Positions 8,140-16,144 of a stretch of 64,000 bases of DNA are shown here, in pieces. The position numbers and the translations under genes are program-made. The notes below the pieces were generated by a model that had not been told where the DNA came from, made no database searches, and saw only the letters and a list, made by a program, of their open reading frames with translations. This DNA is from Streptomyces coelicoflavus (GTDB lineage: Bacteria; Actinomycetota; Actinomycetes; Streptomycetales; Streptomycetaceae), in contig NZ_BEWB01000002.1 of assembly GCF_003112555.1 (NCBI RefSeq), positions 1,008,224-1,072,223 of the forward strand. The letters are read 5' to 3'. Position 1 is the first letter of the stretch, and each line of letters opens with the position of its first letter.

Positions 8140-8914
8140 ACGACAGGACACCGAACGACAGGACGCCGGACGGCAGGACGCCGGACGGCAGGATGCCCAA
8201 CGGCAGGATGCCCAACGGCAGGATGCCCAACGGCAGGACGGCGAACGACCGGAACCGATCAGGGTCATGGTGGTCGACGACCACCCGATGTGGCGCGACG
8301 CCGTCGCCCGGGACCTGGCCGAGTCCGGCTTCGACGTGGTCGCCACGGCCGGCGACGGCGACCAGGCGGTGCGTCGGGCCGCGGCCGCCGCGCCCGACGT
8401 CCTCGTGCTCGACCTCAACCTGCCCGGCAAGCCCGGCGTCCAGGTCTGCAAGGAGGTCGTCGGCGCCGACCCGAGGCTGCGCGTCCTGGTCCTCTCGGCG
8501 AGCGGGGAGCACGCCGACGTCCTGGAGGCGGTCAAGTCCGGCGCGACCGGATACCTGCTCAAGTCGGCCTCCACCGAGGAACTGCGGGACGCGGTGCGCC
8601 GTACCGCCGCCGGCGACCCGGTCTTCACCCCGGGCCTCGCCGGACTCGTCCTCGGCGAGTACCGCCGCCTGGCCTCCGAACCGGCGCCCGCCGCGGGCAC
8701 CGACGACCCCGGCGCGCCCCGGCTCACCGACCGGGAGACCGAGGTGCTGCGTCTGGTCGCCAAGGGTCTGAGCTACAAGCAGATCGCCGAACGCCTCGTC
8801 ATCTCCCACCGCACCGTCCAGAACCACGTCCAGAACACCCTCGGCAAGCTCCAGCTGCACAACCGGGTGGAGCTGGTGCGGTACGCGATCGAACGGGGTC
8901 TGGACGACGCCTGA
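8132..8914 (+). CDS. macR: NarL/FixJ response regulator, MacR type, with a repeat-expanded N-terminus
   Basis: A 260-residue regulator. Residues about 44-160 form the receiver domain (VVDDHP with Asp49/Asp50, phospho-acceptor Asp94 in 'VLVLDLNLPG', and 'LVLSASGE', with Lys in 'GYLLKSAS'). Residues about 195-255 form a LuxR-type HTH ('LTDRETEVLRLVAKGLSYKQ'). The first 40 residues are pentapeptide repeats RQDAG/RQDAQ before the receiver, which is unusual. ATG 8132 was chosen over an in-frame ATG at 8102 because GGGGGAAGG ends about 11 nt upstream and the start overlaps the kinase stop (ATGAGTGA). Expected role: DNA-binding output of the upstream kinase. Confidence 0.87.
   Translation: MSERQDTERQDAGRQDAGRQDAQRQDAQRQDAQRQDGERPEPIRVMVVDDHPMWRDAVARDLAESGFDVVATAGDGDQAVRRAAAAAPDVLVLDLNLPGKPGVQVCKEVVGADPRLRVLVLSASGEHADVLEAVKSGATGYLLKSASTEELRDAVRRTAAGDPVFTPGLAGLVLGEYRRLASEPAPAAGTDDPGAPRLTDRETEVLRLVAKGLSYKQIAERLVISHRTVQNHVQNTLGKLQLHNRVELVRYAIERGLDDA
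8146..8250 (+). repeat. 15-bp coding minisatellite, seven units, in macR
   Basis: Seven consecutive 15-bp units run from 8146 to 8250. Copies two and three are identical to each other (GGACGCCGGACGGCA, 8161-8190), and copies four to six are identical (GGATGCCCAACGGCA, 8191-8235). They encode RQDAG/RQDAQ pentapeptides before the receiver domain. The exact identity points to recent slippage. Confidence 0.95.
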
Positions 8915-8965
8915 CCCACGCGGGACAGTGGCCTCAACCACCCACCCTGGCAAAGGGGTTGTGCG

Positions 8966-9994
8966 ATGAAGGTCGGAGTACTGACCGGAGGCGGCGACTG
9001 CCCCGGGCTCAACGCCGTCATCCGGGCCGTCGTCCGCAAGGGCGTCCAGGAGTACGGCTACGACTTCACCGGCTTCCGGGACGGCTGGCGCGGCCCCCTG
9101 GAGGGCGACACCGTCCCGCTCGACATCCCGGCCGTCCGCGGCATCCTGCCCCGCGGCGGCACCGTCCTCGGCTCCTCGCGCACCAACCCGCTCCAGCAGC
9201 GGGACGGCATCCGGCGCATCAAGGACAACCTCGCCGCACTCGGCGTCGAGGCCCTCATCACCATCGGCGGCGAGGACACCCTCGGCGTCGCCACCCGCCT
9301 CGCCGACGAGTACGGCGTGCCCTGCGTCGGCGTCCCCAAGACCATCGACAACGACCTGTCAGCCACCGACTACACCTTCGGCTTCGACACCGCCGTCGGC
9401 ATCGCCACCGAGGCCATCGACCGGCTGCACACCACCGCCGAGTCCCACATGCGCGTCCTGGTCGTCGAGGTCATGGGCCGGCACGCCGGCTGGATCGCCC
9501 TCCACTCGGGCCTGGCCGGCGGCGCCAACGTCATCCTCATCCCCGAGCAGCGCTTCGACGTCGAGCAGGTGTGCGCCTGGGTGACCTCCCGCTTCCGGGC
9601 CTCCTACGCCCCGATCGTGGTCGTCGCCGAGGGCGCGATGCCGCGCGACGGCGACATGGTGCTCAAGGACGAGTCGCTGGACTCCTACGGGCACGTCCGG
9701 CTGTCCGGCGTCGGCGAGTGGCTGGCCAAGCAGATCGAGAAGCGCACCGGCAACGAGGCCCGCACCACCGTCCTCGGCCACGTCCAGCGCGGCGGCACCC
9801 CCAGCGCCTTCGACCGCTGGCTCGCCACCCGCTTCGGACTGCACGCCATCGACTGCGTGCACGACGGGGACTTCGGCAAGATGGTCGCCCTGCGCGGTAC
9901 GGACATCGTCCGCGTCCCGATCGCCGAGGCCACGGCCCGGCTGAAAACGGTCGACCCGGCGCTGTACGAGGAGGTCGGTGTCTTCTTCGGCTGA
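8966..9994 (+). CDS. pfkA: Phosphofructokinase (PfkA family, PPi-type active-site residues)
   Basis: Phosphorylates fructose-6-phosphate to the 1,6-bisphosphate in glycolysis. The 342-residue length is usual for the short PFK clade. It has GGGDCPGLN at residues 8-16, GGEDT at 101-105, PKTIDND at 124-130, the substrate motif 'MGRHAGWIA', and 'GHVQRGGTPS'. In ATP-using enzymes the two diagnostic sites are Gly (E. coli 104 and 124). Here they are Asp104 and Lys125, the combination associated with pyrophosphate-dependent enzymes. Phosphoryl-donor use therefore needs an assay. AAGGGG lies about 8 nt before ATG 8966. The gene is 51 bp downstream of the response regulator. It corresponds to pfkA3 of S. 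coelicolor by position. Confidence 0.93.
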   Translation: MKVGVLTGGGDCPGLNAVIRAVVRKGVQEYGYDFTGFRDGWRGPLEGDTVPLDIPAVRGILPRGGTVLGSSRTNPLQQRDGIRRIKDNLAALGVEALITIGGEDTLGVATRLADEYGVPCVGVPKTIDNDLSATDYTFGFDTAVGIATEAIDRLHTTAESHMRVLVVEVMGRHAGWIALHSGLAGGANVILIPEQRFDVEQVCAWVTSRFRASYAPIVVVAEGAMPRDGDMVLKDESLDSYGHVRLSGVGEWLAKQIEKRTGNEARTTVLGHVQRGGTPSAFDRWLATRFGLHAIDCVHDGDFGKMVALRGTDIVRVPIAEATARLKTVDPALYEEVGVFFG

Positions 9995-10040
9995 CCCCGA
10001 TCCGGCGGTCCCCGGGGATCTGCCGCTGACCGGCGAGGGT

Positions 10041-10065
10041 GGGCCGAGGGCCGTATATTCGGCCC
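10041..10065 (+). promoter_or_regulatory. Candidate ldhA promoter with overlapping inverted repeat
   Basis: A 7-bp perfect inverted repeat GGGCCGA (10041-10047) / TCGGCCC (10059-10065) flanks TATATT (10054-10059), a good -10 candidate, 31 nt before the dehydrogenase start. The layout is that of a repressor site on a promoter. The protein is unknown, and it does not look like a Rex site. Confidence 0.45.
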
Positions 10066-10090
10066 GGAGCCCACCACGACGGGAGCGGTC

Positions 10091-11086
10091 ATGGAGATCC
10101 TTGCCTTCGGCGTCCAGGCCGACGAGAAGCCCCTGATCGAGCGGGCCTTCGGCGACCACGAGGACGTCCGCTGCCTGGACGTCTTCCTCAACGAGGACAC
10201 CGCCCCCATCGCGGCCGGCTACGAGATCGTCTCCACCTCCGTCAACGCCGACCTCGGCGCGGACGTCCTGGAGATCCTCGCGGCCGGCGGCACCCGGATG
10301 GTGGCCCAGCGCTCCACCGGCTTCAACAACGTCGACCTGGCCACCGCCGAGCGGCTCGGCATGACCGTCGCCCGGGTGTCGTACTACTCGCCCCACTCGG
10401 TCGCCGAGTTCGCCTGGGCCCTCGCCATGGCCGTCAACCGGCGGATCGTGCGCGCCTCCAACCGCACCCGCGACTTCGACTTCCGCCTCGACGGCCTGAT
10501 GGGCCGGGACCTGCACGGCCGCACCGCCGGGGTGCTCGGCACCGGCAAGATCGGCGAGGCCTTCGCCCGGATCGCCCACGGCTTCGGCATGCGCCTGCTC
10601 GGCTGGGACGTCGCCGAGAACCCGGCCTGCGCCGAACTGGGCATGCGCTACGTCCCGAAGGACGAGCTGCTCGCCCGCTCCGACCTGATCACCCTGCACG
10701 TCCCGCTGATGGCCGAGACCCGGCACCTGATCGACGCCGCCGCGCTGAAGGCGATGCGCGACGACGCCATCCTGATCAACTCCAGCCGCGGCGGCCTGAT
10801 CGACACCGCGGCCCTGGTCGGCGAGCTGCGCGCGGGCCGCTTCGCGGGCGTGGGCCTGGACGTGTACGAGGCGGAGGCGGGCCTGTTCTTCCTCGACAAG
10901 TCCCTGGAGGCCGTCGAGGACGACACCCTGGCCCGCCTCGTCACCTTCCCGAACGTCCTGGTCACCTCCCACCAGGCCTACTACACCGAGGACGCCGTCG
11001 GCCAGATCGTCGACACGACGGTGCGCAACGTCCTCGACTACCGGGAGGGCCGCCGCTCGGAGAACGTGCTCGTCCCGCGCAGCTGA
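10091..11086 (+). CDS. ldhA: D-lactate dehydrogenase-type 2-hydroxyacid dehydrogenase
   Basis: A 331-residue NAD-dependent D-2-hydroxyacid dehydrogenase that interconverts pyruvate or other 2-keto acids with D-hydroxy acids in the cytosol. The N-terminal substrate domain has 'RSTGFNNVDL'. The Rossmann motif GTGKIGEAFA is near residue 152. Catalytic Arg lies in 'NSSRGGLIDT', Glu in 'GLDVYEAE', and His in 'TSHQAYYT' near the C-terminus. The 'YYSPHSVAEF' segment is typical of the D-LDH branch. ATG 10091 has GGGAG about 6 nt upstream. Its 3' end overlaps the convergent anthranilate synthase gene by 49 bp, so the two genes share coding DNA tail to tail with no room for a terminator. Confidence 0.93.
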   Translation: MEILAFGVQADEKPLIERAFGDHEDVRCLDVFLNEDTAPIAAGYEIVSTSVNADLGADVLEILAAGGTRMVAQRSTGFNNVDLATAERLGMTVARVSYYSPHSVAEFAWALAMAVNRRIVRASNRTRDFDFRLDGLMGRDLHGRTAGVLGTGKIGEAFARIAHGFGMRLLGWDVAENPACAELGMRYVPKDELLARSDLITLHVPLMAETRHLIDAAALKAMRDDAILINSSRGGLIDTAALVGELRAGRFAGVGLDVYEAEAGLFFLDKSLEAVEDDTLARLVTFPNVLVTSHQAYYTEDAVGQIVDTTVRNVLDYREGRRSENVLVPRS

Positions 11087-12942
11087 CCGGCCAGCTCCCG
11101 CACGATCGCGGTGCCGTTCAGCGTCAGCACCGACTCGGGGTGGAACTGCACCCCCGCGAAGCCCGCGCCCCGCAGCGCGTGCACCTCGCCGCCCGCCGAA
11201 CGGCTCACCTCGACGCCGTGCGCGGCCAGTTCGGCGGCCGCCGCGTCGTCGCAGCGCGCGGTGAAGCTGTTGTAGAAGCCGACCGTCTCCGGCCGCCCGA
11301 ACAGGTCGATCTCCGTCTGCGCCCCCTGGTACGGCACCTCCTTGCGGACGATGTCCAGACCCAGCTCCGCCGCGATCAGCTCGTGGCCGAGGCAGACGCC
11401 GAGGACGCCGTGCCGGTGCCCCGCGATCACCTCGGCGGTCAGGGACCGCAGGAAGCGCATCTTCGGGTCGGCCGGGTCCGAGGGGTCCCCGGGGCCAGGA
11501 CCCAGCACCACCGGGCCGCCCTCGTGCCCCAGCACCGCCCCGCGCAGCCCCGGCTCGTCGTACCGCCGTACGCTCACCGCGAGCCCCGAGGAGCGCAGCA
11601 CGTGCGCGAGCATCGCCGTGAAGGTGTCCTCCGCGTCGACGACCAGGGCATGCCCGGACAGCTCGGCCGACGGCGCCTGCATCCGCAGCCAGAACGGGGC
11701 CAGGGAGGCGCGGCGCCCGTCCAGCGCCGCCCGCACCCGGGGGTCGTCGGCCAGCCCCGGCCGCCCCGCCTCCGCGCGCGGCCGGGACGGGCGTACGCCC
11801 AGCGCCGCCAGCACGCCGGCCGCCTTGGCGTGGGTCTCGGCGACCTCGCCCGCCGGGTCCGAGCCGCGCACCAGCGTGGCGCCGACCGGCACCCGCAGCC
11901 GCCCGGCCGCGTCGATGTCGGCGGTGCGGATCAGGATGGGGGAGTCGAGCGTCTGCGGGCCCGGCAGCCCCGGCCCGTCACCCGGGTCCCGGCCGAGCAG
12001 CGCCAGCGCGCCCGCGTAGTAGCCCCGCCCGCCGGTCTCGTGCCGCTCGATGACCCGGCAGGCGTTCTGCACCGGCGAGCCGGTGACCGTCGCCGCGAAC
12101 ATCGTCTCCCGCAGCACCTCCCGCGCGTCCAGGGAGGACCTGCCGCGCAGCTCGTACTCGGTGTGCGCGAGGTGCGCCATCTCCTTCAGCCGCGGGCCGA
12201 CGACCACCCCGCCCATGTCGCCGACGGTGCACATCATCTTGAGCTCCTCGTCGACGACCATCGACAGCTCCTCGATCTCCTTGCCGTCGGCCAGGAAGTC
12301 CAGGAGGTGCTCGGGGGTCGGCCCCTCGGCGGGGTAGCGGTACGTGCCGCTGATCGGGTTCATGACGACCGTGCCCCCGGACATCCGCACGTGCACCTCC
12401 GGGCTGGCGCCCACCAGCGTCCGCTCCCCGGTGTGCACGACGAACGTCCAGTACGCGCCCCGCTCGCCCTCCAGCAGCCGCCGGAACAGGGCCAGCGCGT
12501 CGGCCCGCCCGAACCCGGGGATCCGCCCCTCGTACGTCCGCCGGATCACGAAGTTCGCGCCCTCGCCCCGCCCGATCTCCTCGTCGAGGACCCGGCCGAC
12601 GATCCGCGCGTACTCCTCGTCACCGACGTCGAAGCCGCCGCCCTCGACCCGCACCTCGTGCGCGGGCAGCTGCGCCAGCGCCTCGGCGAGCGGGATGTCG
12701 TGGCGCTCCTCGGGGGTGAGCATCAGCAGCGGAGTGCCGTCGTCGCGGACGTCGAAGCCGCGTTCGCGGATCTGCCGGAAGGGGACGAGCGCCAGACCGT
12801 CGTCGGGCAGGCCGGCGAGTCTGTCGTGCTCCGTGACCGGGCCGAGCAGCAGTTCCACGGTGTCGTGGTCGTGACCGGGGGCGCGGCGGCGGAGCAGGGC
12901 GAACGGGCGGGGGTCGGCCAGGAGGCCGTCGAGCGGTGTCAT
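11038..12942 (-). CDS. trpEG: Fused anthranilate synthase (component I + glutamine amidotransferase)
   Basis: Makes anthranilate from chorismate and glutamine, the first step of tryptophan synthesis and a feeder for some antibiotics. The 634-residue protein has an N-terminal chorismate-binding domain (about 1-430) with 'NPISGTYRYP', 'DEELKMMCTVGDMGG' and 'TVTGSPVQNA'. The C-terminal class-I amidotransferase domain has GPGPGDP, nucleophile Cys in GVCLGHE, and His-Glu in QFHPES. PhzE-type aminodeoxyisochorismate synthases share this fusion. The upstream tryptophan leader and attenuator argue for anthranilate synthase. ATG 12942 has GAGAAGGA upstream. The stop lies inside the convergent dehydrogenase gene. 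Confidence 0.93.
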   Translation of the reverse strand: MTPLDGLLADPRPFALLRRRAPGHDHDTVELLLGPVTEHDRLAGLPDDGLALVPFRQIRERGFDVRDDGTPLLMLTPEERHDIPLAEALAQLPAHEVRVEGGGFDVGDEEYARIVGRVLDEEIGRGEGANFVIRRTYEGRIPGFGRADALALFRRLLEGERGAYWTFVVHTGERTLVGASPEVHVRMSGGTVVMNPISGTYRYPAEGPTPEHLLDFLADGKEIEELSMVVDEELKMMCTVGDMGGVVVGPRLKEMAHLAHTEYELRGRSSLDAREVLRETMFAATVTGSPVQNACRVIERHETGGRGYYAGALALLGRDPGDGPGLPGPQTLDSPILIRTADIDAAGRLRVPVGATLVRGSDPAGEVAETHAKAAGVLAALGVRPSRPRAEAGRPGLADDPRVRAALDGRRASLAPFWLRMQAPSAELSGHALVVDAEDTFTAMLAHVLRSSGLAVSVRRYDEPGLRGAVLGHEGGPVVLGPGPGDPSDPADPKMRFLRSLTAEVIAGHRHGVLGVCLGHELIAAELGLDIVRKEVPYQGAQTEIDLFGRPETVGFYNSFTARCDDAAAAELAAHGVEVSRSAGGEVHALRGAGFAGVQFHPESVLTLNGTAIVRELAGQLRGTSTFSERRPSR

Positions 12943-12995
12943 GGTCCGGGTCCTTCTCGGTTGTCGGAGAGGAACGGACCCGGCTCGGAGAACGC

Positions 12996-13022
12996 CGAAG
13001 GCCGCCCCTCGGGCGGCCTTCG
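12996..13022 (-). promoter_or_regulatory. Tryptophan attenuator hairpin
   Basis: A perfect 12-bp stem, CGAAGGCCGCCC (12996-13007) with GGGCGGCCTTCG (13011-13022), and a 3-nt loop. It lies between the Trp leader peptide and the anthranilate synthase start. It is the expected terminator arm of a ribosome-controlled attenuator. Confidence 0.85.
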
Positions 13023-13044
13023 CGGAGTCTTGAGTCGCGCGCAG

Positions 13045-13101
13045 TCAGTGGGCCGCCGGATGAGCGGTCCACCACCAGTTCTGGGTCGAGTGCGCGAACA
13101 T
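13045..13101 (-). CDS. trpL: Tryptophan leader peptide with three consecutive Trp codons
   Basis: An 18-codon ORF, ATG at 13101 and TGA at 13045-13047, encoding MFAHSTQNWWWTAHPAAH. The Trp-Trp-Trp run is diagnostic of a ribosome-stalling leader. With charged tRNA-Trp the ribosome reads through and the 12-bp hairpin at 12996-13022 forms. When tryptophan is scarce, stalling should prevent it. A leader of this type on a fused anthranilate synthase gene is known from S. venezuelae. It is too short for routine gene callers. Confidence 0.93.
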   Translation of the reverse strand: MFAHSTQNWWWTAHPAAH

Positions 13102-13146
13102 GCCGTCGACCCTAGCGCATCCGCGCCCGGGTCGACGGCGGTTGCC

Positions 13147-15975
13147 TCAGATGATCATGCCGTACGTGTTCCAGCCGCCGCCGATCCTGGTGCGGCCCTT
13201 GAACGGCGCCGAGGCGCTGCCGGTGCCCTGGTAGTACCAGAGCACGCCGTCCTTGTCGCGGGCGATCAGGTCCGGCACGCCGTCCCGGTTCAGGTCGCTC
13301 GGTCCGTTCAGCACGTCGTAGACGTACCAGCCGCCGCCGACCCGGGTGCGGGACTCGAACACGGCCGACGCGTTGCCCGTGCCCCTGTACAGCCACAGGA
13401 CGCCGCTCTTGTCGCGGGCGACGAGGTCCGGCCTGCCGTCACCGGTGAGGTCGCCGGTGTCGGTCAGCGTGTTGTAGACGTACCAGCCGCCGCCGATCCG
13501 GGACTTGGTCTCGAAGGGCGCGGCGGTGTTGCCGGTGCCCTTGTAGAGCCAGAGCACGCCGCTCTTGTCGCGGGCGATCAAGTCCGGCCTGCCGTCACCC
13601 GTGAGGTCCCGGGCGCCGGTGATCGTGTCATAGACGGACCAGCCGCCGCCGACCCGGGTGCGGGACTCGAACGGCTCCGTCATGTCGCCGCTGCCCTTGT
13701 AGTACCAGAGCACACCGCTCTTGTCGCGGGCCACCGCGTCGCCGGTGCCGTCGGCGCGCAGCGCCGTGAGCGTCGTCACCGCGTTGTAGGTGTTCCAGCC
13801 GCCGCCGATGCGGAAGCGGCCGAAGAACGGCGAGGACGCGCTGCCGGTGCCCTGGTACTGCCACAGCACGCCCGAGGAGTCCCGGCCGAGGATGTCGTAC
13901 CGGTCGGTGCCCGGGTCGGGCGCGGTGCCCTTGACCAGCTGGACGTCGGCCGTGCGGACGTAGCCGATGCGGTGGTTGAAGCGGATCGGGTAGTACGTGG
14001 TGTCGCCCACGACCACCGTGCGCGAGCCCTCGCCCGAACCGTCGATGTTGCCGCTGTTGTAGTACGAGCCCTTCATGGCGCCGCCGGCCAGGGCGTACTT
14101 CTGTCCGGCGAGGACGCCGTACTTGGTCAGCGACTCGTTGTTCTTGTTCTGGACCGGCACTCCGGTGCCCGCGTACGCGCCGTCCTCGGGGTAGGCGCGC
14201 CCGTACACCGGTATGGAGCTCGCCCCGGCCTTGGCCGTGACCACGTCCGGTGTGCCGACGGGGGTGGCGAACTGGCCGCCCCGGTTGTAGAACCAGGCCT
14301 TCTTGCCGCCGTACCAGATGGCCGTCCAGTCCTGCCGTGCCTCGGCGACCACGAACTCGCCGCCGGCCAGGACCTTGTTGGCCCAGTTCCAGCCCTCGGT
14401 CCAGGACTGGCTGCCCAGGTACGGGTCGGTGAGCGTGGCCGAGGAGGTGGACGGCGAGGAGTACAGGTAGGTGAAGTTCGCCGGCTGCTTGGGGACCGAG
14501 GAGCCGCCGTTGGTGATCTTCGGCTGGTTCGCCGTGGTGAACGGCGGGACGACGCGGATCACCTGGCCCGCCCTGTACGGGCCGCCCGGTCCCTCGGCGC
14601 CGGTGGGGGCGCCCAGCAGGTCCATGTAGTGGTTCCAGTCCCAGAACGGGCCCGGGTCCCAGTGCTGGGTCTTCACGTTGCCGTCCAGGACGCCCGGGAC
14701 CTCGTCGTGGCCGAGGACGTGCTCACGGTCCAGCGGGATGTCGTACTTGCCGGCCAGGTACTTCACCAGCGCGGCCGAGGACTCGTACTGCGGCTCGGTG
14801 TACCAGCTGCCGTCCTTGATCGCGTAACCCTCGTGCTCGATGCCGATCGAGTGCATGTTGAGGGTCTTGTTGGCCGCGTGCCACGCCTCGTTCTTCGTCT
14901 CGACCATCTGGGTGACCAGACCGTCGGAGGCGCGGATCAGGTAGTGGGCGCTGGCGTACGAGTACGAGTTCTGGAAGACGCCCAGGGCGCTGCTGTAGCT
15001 GCCCTCGGTGTCGTGGATCACGATCGAGGTGATCTCGTGGCCGGCCGTGGGGCGGCTCGCGACGTTGTAGTTGCCCCAGTCGTCGATGCCGCCGTTCTGC
15101 TTGTAGGCGGCGGGACGGAAGTCGCAGTTCAGACCGGACGGGCACTCGGGGGTGGGGGCGGCGGAGGCCGCGGCCAGCTCCAGGTCCGTCGTCTTCTTCG
15201 GCTTCACCGCCGGGTCGGCCGGCAGGGTGAGGGACTGGCCGTCGCCGGTGACGCGCTTCTCACCGGTCTTGATCGACTCGAACACGCGCTTGGCGAAGAG
15301 CTGCGCGCCCTTGTGGTCCGGGGCCTGGCTGGCGCGGGCCACCGCCGGGTACCAGGCGCCGGGGTCCTCGGGCAGCGAACCGGTCGCGTCCTTCTGGTAC
15401 TTGGCCAGCAGCGCGGCGCCCGCCCGGATGCTCTCGCCGGTGTCGCTCTGCACCTTCTCGGCCGACGCGTCGATGAGGCCGGCCGCCTCGTCCAGGGTGT
15501 GCAGCCGCGGGTCGTCGGTGTCGACGGGCTCCTCGTCGAGGCTCTCGAGAGCCTTGTCGGCGTCGAAGTGCTTCTCGACGACCGGGTCGCCGCTGCGGTT
15601 CATGTGCTCGAGCCGGTGCTCGCGCTCCTCGGCCGCGTCCTTGTTCTCCAGGCTGTCCGCGTCGACGTCCGTGAGCCCCATGACGTTGTACGCGCCGGTG
15701 GTACTCGGCAGCCCGTCGTGGTCCTCCCAGCGCGTCTGCCGGTACGAGACCGCCATCAGCACGCTCTGCGGGACGTCGAACTCCTCGGCGGCCTGCTCGA
15801 ACTCGCTCTGCAGCCGGGCGCCCGGGGCCACGGCCGCCTGGGCGGCGTCCGAGCCGAGCAGGCCCGGCGAGGCCAGGGCCAGGCCGCCGGCCGTGGCGGC
15901 GACGGCCACCGCCGAGGCTATGCCGTAGACGAGCAGTTTCTTCTTCTTGCGGTCTCTTCGGTGATCCGCGCTCAA
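13147..15975 (-). CDS. Secreted N-acetylmuramoyl-L-alanine amidase (PGRP/Amidase_2) with C-terminal 52-residue repeats
   Basis: Cuts the amide between muramic acid and L-Ala in peptidoglycan. About 942 residues. The N-terminus has a KKKK stretch followed by a hydrophobic signal segment ('LLVYGIASAVAVAATAGGLA'), then a helical region. The PGRP/Amidase_2 domain is at about 315-460 ('IVIHDTEG', 'HSIGIEHEG', 'VLGHDEVPG', 'HWDPGPFW', with zinc His residues). SH3-like modules cover about 480-690. Five C-terminal repeats of 52 residues ('DLIARDKSGVLW...RIGGGWYVY') resemble VCBS/tachylectin-type beta-propeller blades, probably for wall or sugar binding. I find no ATG or GTG before the signal peptide. 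TTG 15975 (LSADHRRD) is the best start, preceded by GGGGTGGGG. It is divergent from the DAHP synthase gene. Confidence 0.9.
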   Translation of the reverse strand: MSADHRRDRKKKKLLVYGIASAVAVAATAGGLALASPGLLGSDAAQAAVAPGARLQSEFEQAAEEFDVPQSVLMAVSYRQTRWEDHDGLPSTTGAYNVMGLTDVDADSLENKDAAEEREHRLEHMNRSGDPVVEKHFDADKALESLDEEPVDTDDPRLHTLDEAAGLIDASAEKVQSDTGESIRAGAALLAKYQKDATGSLPEDPGAWYPAVARASQAPDHKGAQLFAKRVFESIKTGEKRVTGDGQSLTLPADPAVKPKKTTDLELAAASAAPTPECPSGLNCDFRPAAYKQNGGIDDWGNYNVASRPTAGHEITSIVIHDTEGSYSSALGVFQNSYSYASAHYLIRASDGLVTQMVETKNEAWHAANKTLNMHSIGIEHEGYAIKDGSWYTEPQYESSAALVKYLAGKYDIPLDREHVLGHDEVPGVLDGNVKTQHWDPGPFWDWNHYMDLLGAPTGAEGPGGPYRAGQVIRVVPPFTTANQPKITNGGSSVPKQPANFTYLYSSPSTSSATLTDPYLGSQSWTEGWNWANKVLAGGEFVVAEARQDWTAIWYGGKKAWFYNRGGQFATPVGTPDVVTAKAGASSIPVYGRAYPEDGAYAGTGVPVQNKNNESLTKYGVLAGQKYALAGGAMKGSYYNSGNIDGSGEGSRTVVVGDTTYYPIRFNHRIGYVRTADVQLVKGTAPDPGTDRYDILGRDSSGVLWQYQGTGSASSPFFGRFRIGGGWNTYNAVTTLTALRADGTGDAVARDKSGVLWYYKGSGDMTEPFESRTRVGGGWSVYDTITGARDLTGDGRPDLIARDKSGVLWLYKGTGNTAAPFETKSRIGGGWYVYNTLTDTGDLTGDGRPDLVARDKSGVLWLYRGTGNASAVFESRTRVGGGWYVYDVLNGPSDLNRDGVPDLIARDKDGVLWYYQGTGSASAPFKGRTRIGGGWNTYGMII

Positions 15976-16144
15976 AACCCCACCCCGGTATGCCCTCGAT
16001 ATGAATATGTATGAACGTCGTCCGTGCTGTGAACTTCGGAGGCGCGTGAGGTTACCAACCCTGCGGCGGCGGGCCGCGGCGGGGTCCCGTCTCACCTGTC
16101 GGGCGAGGGAAAAACCGCGTTGCGCGACCCCGTAGTGTTAAGGG

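Noticed and set aside
10039..16014. Very long plus-strand open frame across trpEG and the amidase
   Set aside because: It is antisense to well-supported genes with catalytic motifs. Such frames are the normal shadow of high-GC3 codon use.
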